From assembly GCA_011009095.1 (NCBI GenBank), contig VTPC01090580.1:113470-177469 (forward strand): 64,000 nucleotides of DNA. Direction: 5' to 3'. Shown in pieces: positions 46,740 to 58,670 of this stretch (the first letter of the stretch is position 1; each line of letters begins with the position of its first letter). The DNA is from Ignelater luminosus. Taxonomy: Eukaryota; Arthropoda; Insecta; Coleoptera; Elateridae. The position numbers and the translations under genes were made by a program. Under the pieces are notes generated by a model. It saw only the letters and a list, made by a program, of their open reading frames with translations, was not told the DNA's origin and searched no databases.

Positions 46740-48985
46740 CAGTGCCGTAGCTATGGGTAGGCAAAGTAGGCACCCGCCTAGGGGCGTAAGAGCGCAAGGG
46801 AAAAATTTAATTTCTTTGTACTAAAAGAAACGCAACTAAATAAGAGACAATGATAAAAATAATTCGTCAGTTTAAAACTATCTGTTCTTTGCAATTTTTG
46901 TGCATTTTTAAACAATACGAATTGGATTTTTATTAAATTTATGACTGACACAAGCACATTAGGTTTTAATGATCAGAAAATGTTTAGAGTTCTCGAATTT
47001 TAAGAAAAGAAATAAAAAAGGGTGTAAGGGGTAAGTTGGAAACGAGATAAATCTTTCTCGGACTTTTGGTAACCAAAAGGCCTGTACGTGGAGATCATTT
47101 AGAGTTCTATCGTATAACAAAAAATAGACGGTTTTCTAACAAATCTTTTTAAAGAATTTTACCAAATGGAGATAGTGTTCACAGGAATTAGATTGTTACT
47201 GTGTAGAACGGGATGCAGTTTATTGTTTCCTTGTTTGTTGTTTGGACTAGGCAGTACCCAATTCTCTATGCCGGAAACAGGATTTAGCGATCGGCGGCGT
47301 AACATTGATGCCAGAATAAAATCGAACGAGAATTCGGCTTTCCATAAAAAAATGTGCTATCGACTTAAAAACTTTTCAAGTGAATATCGACCAAAATCCA
47401 AAAGAAAAAGAAGAAATTCAAAAAAATGATTGTTTCCGAAACGAAGAAGAAATATTTTAAAATGTATTTTGAATGCAATTTTACTGTGCATATAAAACAA
47501 TGATGCCCTGCGAGGATCCGTTGAAAAAATTGGACACACATTTCGGAAAACTTACAAACAATAGAGCTGCTAAGCCATTATGATCCTATCATTAAACATC
47601 ACATGAACTTGGAAAATAAATCAACAAAATACTTCTTAGCACAAATCCAAAACAAACCTATTGCAATAGTTGGAATTGCTGTCGAAAACCGAATTGTATC
47701 AGAAATAAAACGTGCCAAGTATTTCACTGTCATTTTGAATACAACTCCTGACGTATCTTATACAGAATAGCTTTCATTTATTATTAGATATGTAGAAAAG
47801 AATTAGGATGCGTGTACGATTGAAGAGCGATTTTTGAGAATTTTTATAAATAAAGGAGAAAACTGGTTATGCTTTAGCTAATATGCTCGAAAAGGAGTTA
47901 GCAGTTTTAGGTCTTAATATTTAAAATATGAGAGGCCAGGCCTACTCTAATGACGCCAATATGGCTGGATGATGTCAGGCTATTTAGACTAGAATATTAT
48001 TTTAATATTGTCCCATGTTCAGTACGCAATTTAAATTTAGTGGCGTTACATAGTGTCTCAGTTAACTATGACATAATCACCTTTTTGGGAACAGTTCAAA
48101 ACCTTCTTAATATTTTTGTGCACTCTGCAATCAGATGAAATAAGCTTAAATGTACACTACAATTAACATTAAAAAGATTTAGTGACATGAAGTGGTCTTC
48201 GAGAACATTAGCCCTAAGAGCAGTGATCAATCGATTCAAAGATCGTCTAGCATTTTTACAAGAAATGACTGAGTCAGCCATTTACTCTGAGCATACTGTT
48301 AGTGGAGGGAAAATTTTTCAAAAAACCCCAGGCATTCCGAATTTATGATTCTGTTTTGGAAAACATTAATAAAGTAAATCTTTTGCTACAAAAGAAGAAT
48401 GTGGCAGAATATACGCCAGCATTGTGATATTCCCATACATAGAACTCAAAGAAATGAGCAAAAGGAAAATCAAAGAATGCCTGCCCGAAAAGCTTAAGAC
48501 TGACTCTAATTTAACTCCAGATGTGAAACAAACGCAAATAATACTCTACGTTGTGGATTCCATAATCTCCCAATTATGTGATTGTTACGAAAAGTTAAAT
48601 AAACTCTGAGCTGATCTTGAGATCTTAAATGGTGCGTCGTTTTTAAAGATGAGTCTCGGCGACATTGAAAACTGTATTAAAGATTTGCGCATAAAATATT
48701 CGAGGGATCCTGTCGAGTTTCTGCAAGAAGCTGAAAGTTTCAGATTCCAGACCCAGGAGCTTTAGTATTGTTTTTGTTTTTTCTGCTTTTTTATTGTTCG
48801 GACTCTAGATTTATTTTCAGTTTTTTGTTATTTTGATATGTAGCTAGTTAATTAATTAATAGGAATAATTAACTGTAAAACATACGATTAGGAAACGGCG
48901 ATTTTATTTTTAAATAAAACGTCATAGAGTAAAATAGTTTTTTTCACTATTAGTGCAGTGGGGTGAGGGGAGCGCAAAAATGACG
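46740..48985 (+). mobile_element. Second hAT relic (TTF-finger/DUF4371 type)
   Basis: The left end CAGTGCCGTAGCTATGGGTA at 46740, followed by GGCACCCGCCTAGGGGCG, is a typical terminus of this hAT group. Near the other end GGGGTGAGGGGAGCGCAAAA and ATGACGATTTGC (about 48959-48990) match usual subterminal sequence, but the expected ...GCTACGCCACTG terminus is missing. The right end is therefore truncated and no target duplication can be read. It is unrelated in family to the hAT at 25.3 kb. Confidence 0.75.
47190..48765 (+). pseudogene. hAT transposase of ZMYM1-like/DUF4371 type, broken
   Basis: The frame at 47166-47429 reads LLFPCLLFGLGSTQFSMPET, GFSDRRRNIDARIKSNENSA and FHKKMCYRLKNFSS, the TTF-type zinc-finger region of these transposases (F-P-C-L-L-F...G-F-x-D-W-x-N...R-I-x-x-H-E). 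Later pieces include LEKELAVLGLNI, MRGQAYSNDANMAG, CSVRNLNLVALHSVSVNYDI, LNIFVHSAIRW and KWSSRTLALRAVINRFKD. After these come TQIILYVVDSIISQLCDCYE and NGASFLKMSLGDIENCIKDL. This is the order seen in '52 kDa repressor'/ZMYM1-like proteins. Stops and frame changes are many, and the C-terminal dimerisation block is absent. It is an old, internally deleted copy. Confidence 0.8.
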
Positions 48986-50384
48986 ATTTGCTTATAGTAA
49001 AAGTTTGTTTTGTTTTGTTTTATTTCTGAAATTGTTTACATAATTAATTATCAAATCTATTGTTGCAAGTTGTGTAGCTTAGATCTACACTCTCTTCTTA
49101 ACACGTTCGCGGATACTTGCCCATACTGGTTGGCTCGTACAATCACTCTCGTTTCAAGAGCGTTTTCATCATGCTTACAGTTAAGGTTATAAGAATCCCA
49201 TGTGCAGGGACAATTTACAATCGGTTGTGTGTTTTCCTGGGACAGTAGACCATACAAAATGTTCTAACATATGTAACATTAGACGGCATTTACCGCTTTG
49301 CTTGATAACAGACTTTGATCCTGGACGGTATATCACGTCATGTTTCACTATGTCCGACGGCATATGCCGCTTTGACTGCGAACCTCTTAATGTTGCTTAA
49401 GGCTTTTCCATTTTGACCAGAACTTTTTAAATGATTTTTCTTAATGTCAATAAAATTGAAGAATAATCAGAATTCATAGCTTGGTCAACTTCTAGTTGCA
49501 AAAAGTTTCTGAAATTTTCTTAAATATACAAAAATTAATCAAGTCTGATGTCTTGCCAGGATTCATAGTCTAATATGCCGGTTTACCCGTAGATAGTGGT
49601 TCACATCTGTAATCGCTCATTGTAGGTATGTAGAAGTACTTTTTCTTTAGTTGCAATTAATCTAGATTCTACCATAGACCATCAGTAAGTGTTATGTCCT
49701 TTAAATCGTTTCTTATTACAAATATTTTTCTTGGTTGTCTAAACAATTCTACGGGCAACAAACATAGGCCAAGTTGAATTTACAAAGGTCTTCTCAATGT
49801 ATGAGCATTATGTGTTCTTGAGAGTGTGTACAATTCTGTAACTTAGATATTCTTATAAAGGAAAACATATTTTGAAATTTATAAGCAATATAAATCCTAG
49901 GCTTCACTAGGCTTTTAATGATTTCGTATTGTAAAGCAATTATATAATTGATTCAAGGTTCAAACTCTAGTTGGGAATTTAATTTATAAATTTGCCGGTT
50001 GGCTATCAGATTGGTCTTAGTTTTCTCAGCTAAAATGTTAATGGCAATTCCATCTTTCACATATTATATGCGATGAAGAAAGATTCGATTTTGTTTGTCA
50101 GCTAACATACCCTTTCCGTATGAATATTCTTGGAATAAACCTAAACGCCTATCGTAACATAGAGGTGTAACTACTTGGACTTATTTCAAGTAGGTTAGTA
50201 AACTGCAAACTTTTCTTTTTTTGCCTTATACTACATATGGATGGGATGTTTTTCTGTAGAAGAGTGTTGTACATGGTGATGTTTCAGTTTAATTTCTATT
50301 TGTTTATTAAAAATTCAAGCTTTAAAAGATTCTTTATACTGTCCTCCTAAGACCACATTTGCAGATTCTTAAATCGAAAAAAAA
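48986..50384. other. Unassigned non-coding sequence
   Basis: A GC-richer segment at about 49080-49400 has two 60-66-codon open frames that match nothing I recognise. GACGGCATTTACCGCTTTGC and GACGGCATATGCCGCTTTGA (about 49283 and 49355) are near-identical 20-mers about 72 bp apart, a short direct repeat. Confidence 0.35.
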
Positions 50385-50784
50385 NNNNNNNNNNNNNNNN
50401 NNNNNNNNNNNNNNNNNNNNNNNNNNNNNNNNNNNNNNNNNNNNNNNNNNNNNNNNNNNNNNNNNNNNNNNNNNNNNNNNNNNNNNNNNNNNNNNNNNNN
50501 NNNNNNNNNNNNNNNNNNNNNNNNNNNNNNNNNNNNNNNNNNNNNNNNNNNNNNNNNNNNNNNNNNNNNNNNNNNNNNNNNNNNNNNNNNNNNNNNNNNN
50601 NNNNNNNNNNNNNNNNNNNNNNNNNNNNNNNNNNNNNNNNNNNNNNNNNNNNNNNNNNNNNNNNNNNNNNNNNNNNNNNNNNNNNNNNNNNNNNNNNNNN
50701 NNNNNNNNNNNNNNNNNNNNNNNNNNNNNNNNNNNNNNNNNNNNNNNNNNNNNNNNNNNNNNNNNNNNNNNNNNNNNNNNNNNN
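50385..50784. other. Assembly gap, 400 N
   Basis: The run of N is exactly 400 bases, preceded by an A-run. The true length may differ and nothing can be said about its content. Confidence 1.
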
Positions 50785-52699
50785 AACTAAATGTGAGATT
50801 ACAATATAATTTAAGTAGCCTTATTATAACGGATTACAAACAAACAAATCTGTCAAATTGTCTTGTAGTTTAAATACTAACAAATTTTTATTTAACCTCC
50901 AAAAGATAACATCAAATGTTAAATGCATATTAAGAAGTTATCACCACTAAAATAAAATATATCAAACATACAAGCAAATTAACATAATACAGCATGGCTT
51001 TCATTTATCAGATACTGAAAATACGTTTTATTGACACGTTTGTCGATTTATGAGTTCATTAAATCAGTACATAAATATTTATTATTATTACAAACGCTAT
51101 GTAAACATAAATTACAAATCACTGCAAAGGAATTTAAACGTAGTAATGACTTAAACATTAAAAGCATCTATCATAATCATAACTCAACTATACGTTTTAG
51201 TCAACAGAAAAAATACTTCCCTAAAAGAAGGAAATTAAGGATTAATTGTCTTTAGTTGAAGATTGGATTAGCTTTTTTAATTTTGATTATACCCAAGAAA
51301 GATTTTAACGTACTTGATTTTGATCACTACCACAAGAAATTTCTAAAAAGTACCTTTTGTCTTATCCTACTGATATATAAGCCAGTAAGCCAATTTTGCT
51401 GAGAAGAGTCTAACTAGAGTATCAAAACTGCTTATTTGACATTGATAACGCTAGCGCTGTGATATTTCCACAATGTAGTCGACAAGTAATCTCGACTATG
51501 GGTATTCTGAGGCGCTTTCCTTTGTGAGTGACATGATTTTGTTTTGACTGAATTTATTGGAACAATTTGTAACAAGTCTCAGTTAATTTAATTATAAATT
51601 TCTAGAAGATCTATAGGAATAGCAGATAAATCAAAAAATCAAACAATTAGGACTATTAACTTCTTATATACTAGATTGGACCTTGCTTGACTTCTGAATG
51701 AGAAATTCAAGTTTGTATTGTAATGCAAAATTATTTTTTAGAATATAAAACTGTGTAGAAATAAAAAAATTGAATTCTCGTTAATGAGAATTACGGTCAA
51801 GAATCAAGAATCAATGCACGCATTGAGATTTAAAACAAAGAATTAGTAATAGTATATCACCAAGCCATTAGAATCGTTTTCTATTCCCTGAGGGAGTGTC
51901 TAAAACACCAGACAAATAAAATATCCCTGTGGAATATTTTGCAATTTAATTTTGTAAAATTTTGACTTTAACGTATTGAGTCAAACTCATTACAACAATT
52001 TTTTTTTCTATTCTTTTATTTTCCTTTATTTCTCCTTTGGATGTTACTGTTTCTCTTGGTTTACCTCACTATTCTTGTTTTTTCTTCTGTGTTTTTATTT
52101 TCCACACTTGGTTATATCGTGCTTGATCCGTTTTTCGTTTTGGTTTTCTGGGATAACATTCTTTGTGTTTTCCAAATTGTGCTTACTGAGTCGGATTAAT
52201 CTTCTACGCGGCTTCTCCGTTTTTAGGCAATCTGGTTATGTCTTTTTATCAAGATTGCGCTTGCATGCAGGATATACCTGATACCGTATTTTGCTTATCT
52301 GGAAAACTTAAGAATTCTGAATTTTTTAATTAGTAAATTTATTCATGTAGGAAAAAATTAAAAATTTATTCAAAGACCCGAAAATAAAAGAACCATGGCA
52401 GAAAGATTTTTCTGTGAAGACAAGAAAGGTAACAAAAATCAGACTGAATTCAAAATTTGAAAGTTTGTATACTAAAAATGTTTTGATTCTATTTTATCTC
52501 TATCATGTTTCCCGTTTTGGTCTGTTTTTCTACATCCCTCTCTCTTTTTTTATTAGGGATATGTACTAAGTTTAAAGAAACCAGTACCTTTTTCCTTTCT
52601 TTGTCTTACCATTCCTTTTAAACTTATACCTTAGATTAGATTAGATTACAATTGGGTTGTTTAAGTTTCTAGTCTCTCTTCACAATATAAAGCTTAAGT
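50785..52699. other. AT-rich intergenic sequence
   Basis: No gene or bounded repeat recognised. The pyrimidine-rich stretch at about 51990-52150 makes a long Phe/Leu/Ser frame by composition only. Confidence 0.4.
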
Positions 52700-53830
52700 T
52701 TCTAAAAAAATTCAAAACTTCCCTGAAAGCTCATTCTTTGACATCCTTAAAAACTAACTAAATATGGATTCTGATGCTTTCAGTTTGATTATTATCATTC
52801 TCAGTCTTGTCCATTTTGTTAAGGTTGTATTTCAGATGGTAACATCTAATGGCACAATCAAAATATTTGCTGACATGAAGATGCGGTTTTGTCCTTATCT
52901 TGTAAATTTATTGCTTGTTTTGTTTTGTTTATAATTCGGTATACAAAACTTGTTTCTTCGCTGTCGGGAATAGACCATCAGATGGCTTCTACTGAAGCAG
53001 AAAAACAATCGCGTGCCTTCTCTAGTGAAACGATCAATATCTTTATGGTGTAGCTTTGGCCAAAGTTTGGAAGGTTTTTTGGATTTTCTCCTCAACCAGG
53101 GCCAAGCTAGAACCTTCAAAGCTGTCTGACTACCTGAAACTATATAAGTACTCCATGGCGTAAGGTTTAGCCTGAAAAATTATAATAAAATTTTATGAAT
53201 CTACCCGTGTGCCAACTGAGTTTATTGTCCCGAGGTAGGTCCATTAGTAATAATCAGTTTGAAGTTTTATCAAAGTGAAATCTAACCTTACCCTTGCGGT
53301 TAGCCTTTGACCCTATTTGAATCTCTTTTAAAATTTCTAAATGGCTAAATAGATTTTTTGCAGTTTGAAGACACCAAAAGCTGTTTCCTTCGATGTCAAG
53401 GCAAGCAAAGGCTTTTTACTTTCAGTAATACAACTTTAAAAGTGGAGGTTTCAGTTGAACTTCTGGTCTACTGTAATACTCAAAAATTCAACTTTCTGAG
53501 AAAAGTTAAGCTGTGTACAATTTAAATATAAGAATGGAATGGCACAACAGTGGTGTTGTTTGGATTTACACTAAGGTTCCTCTGTGTTGCCTTTTATGAT
53601 GACCATTAAGTCGGCAGCATAGCCTTGAACTTCCAAACTTTTATTAGTTAATTGTGTTGGATTATCATAGTCAAGGACGGTAATAAAGACAATAATACCT
53701 CTTCTTGGGGGCATCCCTTTACGGGTGTAACAGTTGCAGCTTCTTCCCCTAGTGTGGCAGTGATTTACCTGCTTTTCGGCATTGCGCTGATCCACCTAAT
53801 TGTGAAACACGTCCAACTTTAATGTAATGG
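52700..53830 (-). pseudogene. LINE reverse-transcriptase relic (R1/LOA/Jockey-like)
   Basis: On the minus strand near 53795-53571 the pieces NHCHTRGRSCNCYTRKGMPP, RRGIIVFITVLDYDNPTQL and SLEVQGYAADLMVIIKGNTE match the RT core of these LINEs (G-C-P-Q-G-G-V-L-S-P-L-L-W, then G-x-x-x-Q-G-Y-A-D-D-L-V-I-I-x-x-G). The active-site YADD is changed to YAAD. Lower down TQLNFSQKVEFLSIT, KKPLLALTSKETAFG and FQAKPYAMEYL resemble the thumb and a following RNase H-like segment (F-Q-A-E-x-x-A-I). Many stops and frame changes show age. The clade is uncertain. Confidence 0.6.
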
Positions 53831-56040
53831 TTCTTAAGGTAGTTGTCTATGTGAATTCAAAAATGATCTCCAGGATTCTTTCTTCAATTTGAATCTTGTT
53901 TTGACATTCAATATAAGCTAGAAAATTTTAAATGGTTTAGAAAGTCGTAACATAATCTTGATAGATTCTTACAGCAGTTTTACCTCCTTCGAGTAAATTT
54001 TACACGTCGAGAAATAGAAGCTTGTAACAAGGAAGAAACTTAATAAATCTTGTTCTCTACCTTTTTTTTGTTTCTGTCTTAATAAAGTTCATCAACAAAT
54101 GCTATTATGATTATAAGTTATTGTCTCTGTCCAGAGTGTCTTCTTTCCTGATTCTGAACAATTTATATGCATTTTTAAGAACTCAGATACATTTCATTAT
54201 TAATCTGGCATTTTGTTCTCTTATATCTTATCTAATCCAACAAGCTCCTTTTATCTAATTACAAGTCCTAACAACTTGGTCCATGTATGCGGATGTAACA
54301 AAGATAGATACCAAAGCAATTTTTAATAGTGTGTCGTTCTATTACAAAGTTTCACATTTAAAATATGGAACAGGTTATAGATACCGAGAAAAGTCAAAAA
54401 CCGATAAAATCTAATTGATTGCATAATTTTAATTCTGTTATTCTCACTTTTAATGGTTAACATTAATTCTTCAGAAGTCATCTAAAAGCTACCAGTTAGC
54501 TGTAAATTAGAAGGAATCTATAATCAATGTGATTTTTCGCTCTTTTTTATAACAAACTTGTTGAATTAGATATATTTGTAAGATAAAATTTCAAATCAAT
54601 TTAGTTATTTTTTAATTAAAAATACATCTGTATCTCAAGGCTGTTCCAAACGTATACATGTCCTTGGAATCTCAATCTCAAGGAGAGAACACACATAGCA
54701 ATCATCATGTTTCTAGATAAAGTGAAATTTATCTGATTGAAAGAGATTAAACGAAAGTTGTCGCAGGCATGTCTCGTTTTGACAAAATATTATCAGTAAA
54801 TACAAGAGAGGACAGTGTCGTCTTACTCGTCGTATACATATAGGACAGGTGATCGGGTGCATACCCTAATTAGACTCAGGTGTATAAGACGCGTGCCGAC
54901 AGCTGCTTCATTTCACCTGCCGATGAAACAACCGCAAGAACATTAAATATTGGTGTTCTTTAAACTCTCTAGGACTGAATTATAAGGAAAAAAGCAAAGG
55001 TGACAGCTACATTATGCCAAATTAAAGCATAATTTTACATTGTATGCGGTCGTGTGTATGTATGTGGATAATGACCTTACGAGGAATTCCGTGCTGTTAT
55101 TTTTATACTTCTCAGACGGCTCTATAAATGTCAAGTCGAGAATGAAATTGAAGAAAATTGAAGTAATTTGGTAATTAATACTTTTTATTAGTGCTGGAAA
55201 TAAAAACCAAGAATAATCATTTTCATCAATTATTATATCGCAAATGAGTGTGTAATTTGTAACAGGAATAAGAAAGTATTTTAAAAGCATAATAAGAGTT
55301 TTAAAGAATAATTAACGAGTTTAACGTACTTTTCTGATCAGGGTGGATTTTACTTACTATTTAATATTTAAAAGGGAATAACGGAATATTAGTTTTATAT
55401 TCTCTTGTTGAAAGGTTAATTTATTATCAAGGTGAACCTTTTCAATTGCAAATTATCATTTGTATTCCCTTTAAATCTACACGAAAGAGGTTAAATATCA
55501 GACAAGCAATCTATGCTTTCGTAAAAGTAATAGAAAAACGAACTATGTAATAAGCAACGTGATGTAATTGAAAACAGCACAAATTACAAACTTCTATAAG
55601 ACAGTCTTTCGAGCTTTTAGAAGTTTTGATGAGAGCTAAATGATGAATCCACTGCAAATTCAACTCTTTCTTAGATGATAATCATTTATTTTAATCAGTT
55701 GTTTAGTTTCGTTGTTCCAAACATTTTTACATTTGTTTTATCTGTGACTGATCGATTATCCTAACCTTCTTCACTTTTTGTTTTGATCTTCGTTTCTTAT
55801 ACAAAAACTATGCCTTTTTGGGCTGTAAAGTAAAGATGTGCATTTTGAGAGAGTTGGCGTAACTCATTAGCAATGTCTGCCAAAAGTGGTAGAGCTTTAT
55901 CCTTTGCAATTTGAGACTTGATCTACTAGAAGTTTAACTTATATCTTACCTTCTATTCACCTTAATTTTTATATCCAAGCTGATGCCGCCCATCTACTGA
56001 GTTTTCGACGAATCTAGTTCAAAAGATCTATAAACTAAAA
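53831..56040. other. AT-rich intergenic sequence
   Basis: No gene recognised. A GC-richer patch at about 54755-54930 contains GACAGGTGATCGGGTG and TTTCACCTGCCGATG, E-box-like words facing each other, similar in style to 9880-9960. A regulatory role is conceivable but unproven. Confidence 0.35.
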
Positions 56041-56540
56041 AGATTGAATTAAAACTTGATCAAAAATAAAATGATCGAACGAGAAAAAGACAGAAATGAA
56101 TTTGGTCAAAGATAGACTGATCAAACAAGTAAAAGATCAAAAGTCAAATATTCGAAATCATTTGATCAAAAATCTATGCACCCAATTTTTCGCGTTCTTG
56201 TTTGTTTTTACAGATTCCAAATTATCTTTTTGAAATAATTGGCACACTTAACATATCTACCAAAATAGAAATAAAAACAGTCAACACGCTACATTAATTC
56301 ACCAAAAGAACGTAAACAATTTTCTTTTATTTTCCCACATTTGAAAAGCAGTATTTATTGATGCGAGAAAATCATTGCCTAAACAAATTTTTTGTTTTTC
56401 TCAAATTTGAATAACGATCTCGATTTTCGACCAAATCCACTTTTATCTTTTTCTTGTTTGATCATTTTATTTTCAATCAAATTAATTCGATCATTTTAAT
56501 TTTGATCAAATCAATGATTCGATTTTTTTTAATGTAGACG
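56041..56540. repeat. Inverted-repeat element rich in TGATCAAA words
   Basis: 56053-56117 matches the reverse complement of about 56418-56482 at roughly 80-85 percent by eye, sharing AAAATAAAATGATC, AACGAGAAAAAGA/AACAAGAAAAAGA and ATTTGGTC. Both arms contain several further TTTGATCA or TGATCAAA words, some forming local palindromes. The loop (about 56180-56395) is AT-rich and non-coding. It is probably a foldback-type non-autonomous element, but the ends and target duplication are not clear. Confidence 0.55.
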
Positions 56541-56778
56541 AATTTTTACTCTCTCCAATTTATTTACCTGCGCTTTTAAGGAAAGATACCAATGTACTAG
56601 TTTTTTTCCACAAGGTTTGAATAATCTTTCTAGAATAAGTCCAGACGAGTAAGTTGCTGAACATTAAACCAATAAATAGATTTCTCGGAAAGGAGATAAA
56701 TTTCTCTCAATAAAAAAACATTAGCATAATTAACCTGCAAATAAAGAAGCTGCATCTGCAGGTAGAAAAAACTTACTG
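56541..56778. other. AT-rich flank of the LINE
   Basis: Nothing recognised. The LINE below breaks off at about 56779. Confidence 0.4.
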
Positions 56779-56880
56779 GGCTATTCTAAGCACATCAGTT
56801 CGATGAACGATAAACTTCCTGGCTGATGGATCTCCGAATTTAAATTCCCATATCCTTCGTCTGTAGTTTTCTTCACCTGG
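56779..56880 (-). pseudogene. Start of LINE ORF2
   Basis: About 70 bp after the ORF1 stop, the minus strand reads GEENYRRRIWEFKFGDPSAR, then KFIVHRTDVLRIAQ, then TAA. LRIAQ is how Jockey ORF2 endonucleases begin (L-R-I-A-Q-W-N-A). The frame and the LINE both end at this point. An alternative is a small host exon, because a GTAAGT follows, but no good acceptor precedes it. Confidence 0.5.
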
Positions 56881-56947
56881 AGTGGATGTTGTGGCTTGCT
56901 TCTATTGGCAGCGGGCCCTTGGGTTGGCAGTTGGGCTTGGTTACTTC

Positions 56948-58469
56948 TTAGGCCTGGATGGCTTCAAGAACGTCCTGGAGGAAGGATCCGATGGCGGACA
57001 GCATCTCCGGGAGACCGGGGGTCTCGCAGAGTCGCTGACCGATTGTCTTCAGCGCCCGGGTGAGCTTCGTGAAGTCCAGGCCTCCCAGCAGGTTCAACCA
57101 GTTCGGAGAACCGGCGCTGCTAGCTGGTGCGACTGGCGCGCTTTCCTCACGGAGTGTGGGGGCGGCGGCTTGCCGTACTGCCTGTTGCCTTGGCTGCGGG
57201 GTTGCGGGTCGCGGAGCTGATTCGCCCCGGGTGGTGGACGCAGCGGTCCGCTCTCCTGGAGTAGACGCTTCGTCCGTCGACGCGCTCGCTACTCGGGGAT
57301 ACCTGGGGCACCCCTTGTAGTTCGCCGGATGTGGACCAGCACAGTTGGCACATGTGGCTGGCGTCTGTTTGGACTTGGCGCAATCTCCGGTGTGATGGGC
57401 ACCGGCGCATTTCACGCACCTGGGTGGGGCGTTGCAGCATCGCTGCGAATGTCCGAACCGTTGACAACGGTGGCATTGACCTGTCGTTGCTCGGCTCCGC
57501 GGGGATTCCACGGACACCCTCAGACCGAGTACCTCCTTGGTCCGGAACATCTCCTTGGCCGCTTCGCGGGACTTGTCCAGAATGACGAGCACCAGCGGTA
57601 TGGGGATTCGCTCCGGACCTCGGCGCATCCGGTGGACAGAAAGAACCGGGAGGCCTCTGCTACTTCCTCGACGGGGATCGGTTCCGGGATGCCCCGGAGG
57701 ACGACCTTGAGCGGTTTCTCCTTCGTCAGCTGGTAGACGTGGAAGGATAGGCCCAACCTCGTGAGGAGATCCTTGATCCCGCGGTAGTCATGCTCCGCCT
57801 GCGGCTTGATCATAATGCCGTCGCGGAGGTTTTTGGCCTTCGCGACGAGACCAAGCCGTGTGAGTTCCGTCGAGATGCGAACCCAGTCGTCCTTCGAGTG
57901 AAGGATTATGGGAGGCACCCTAGGGAGACACGCGGCGGGGCCCCCTCGGAGTACGGCGTCGTTCTCGGCTCCTAAAGCAGAGAAACGGTTCGCCGTCGGG
58001 GCCGCTAGCGCTTCCACAGCGGGAGAATCTCGGCGTCTTCTCTTCGATCGACTGGTGACTTTTGTGAAGCCGTCGTCGCAATCGGATTCGTAGCTACGAC
58101 CACACCTGGGGGGTAGGCCGCGCCACCGCGAACCGTGGCGGCGCGCTCCCTTGCAGTCTTCTTCTTCGCCCGCTGCCTTTGCCTCTTCGACATCTTCTTC
58201 CCGTTGTCGGTGGTGGTGGCGGCGGCGTCGGTGGTGGTGGTGGTGGTGGCAGCGGCGTCGGTGGTGGCGGAGGCGTCTGTGGCGTGTTCTTTTGGTGGTC
58301 GCGACTGCTTGGATTTCTTCCATTCATGGTACGGTTTTTCTCCAATGTCGATAACGAATTTGCCCTCGTACAAGGCGACGAATTTGTCGAGAGCTGGAAA
58401 GTCTCGATAAGCGACGAGGTCTTCGGACAGCTACATATCCGGATAGGTCGGCGCTGTGGCTGGGTCCAT
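56948..58469 (-). pseudogene. Jockey-type LINE ORF1 (nucleic-acid-binding protein), broken
   Basis: ORF1 probably starts MDPATAPTYPDM at 58469 (minus). An in-frame TAG follows at once, then LSEDLVAYRDFPALDKFVAL and YEGKFVIDIGEKPYHEWKKS. A Thr/Ala-rich low-complexity stretch (58200-58290) and basic SKRQRQRAKKK follow. The frame changes near 58100 to read DDGFTKVTSRSKRRRRDSP, NRFSAL, and the PRE_C2HC-type block KAKNLRDGIMIKPQAEHDYR...KEKPLKVVLRGIPEPIPVEE. It changes again near 57630 to reach CHRCQRFGHSQRCC, CVKCAGAHHTGDC and CANCAGPHPANYKGC, three CCHC knuckles that bind RNA in this family, then a Pro/Ala-rich tail ending AIQA at 56948. At least two frameshifts and one stop make it non-functional. 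Confidence 0.85.
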
Positions 58470-58670
58470 GATGTCGTTCTTCTTTGTCTTGGATTCGAGC
58501 GGTCCGCTGCGCGTACCGGCGAGAGATCACCGGAGCACTTGCAGCTGTAGCGTGGTAGCTCAGTACACGAACCGCAGAGAGAACTCTGGATTCGTGCAGT
58601 TGAAATCTGTAGAGGAGAGGAGCTAGTGGCACGTCTGTACTCTAGCTCTGACCGATGCGTCGTGCACATC

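Larger units (their letters stand above)
56779..58670 (-). mobile_element. Jockey-clade LINE, 3'-truncated, GC-rich
   Basis: A markedly GC-rich block in AT-rich surroundings carries, on the minus strand, a 5' UTR-like stretch, a complete-length ORF1 and the first codons of ORF2. ORF1 has a PRE_C2HC domain and CCHC knuckles, which place it in the Jockey clade (jockey, BS, X-element). The sequence leaves the LINE at about 56779, right where the endonuclease domain would begin. The endonuclease, reverse transcriptase and 3' tail are absent, so this copy lost its 3' side, contrary to the usual 5' truncation. The 5' boundary at about 58670 is judged from composition only. Confidence 0.85.

Noticed and set aside
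50359-50790. Open frame of unknown residues
   Set aside because: It spans the 400-N assembly gap and has no information content.
51976-52281. 101-codon Phe/Leu-rich frame that looks like a membrane protein
   Set aside because: Pyrimidine-rich composition explains the hydrophobic residues; there is no family resemblance and no splice or UTR context.
56779-56880. Host exon with GTAAGT donor
   Set aside because: The LRIAQ ending fits the start of Jockey ORF2, the frame lies just after ORF1, and no convincing acceptor precedes it. The exon reading is kept only as an alternative.
57060-58550. Several + strand frames across the GC-rich block
   Set aside because: They are antisense shadows of LINE ORF1, including Trp/Gly/Val runs from its trinucleotide-rich segment.
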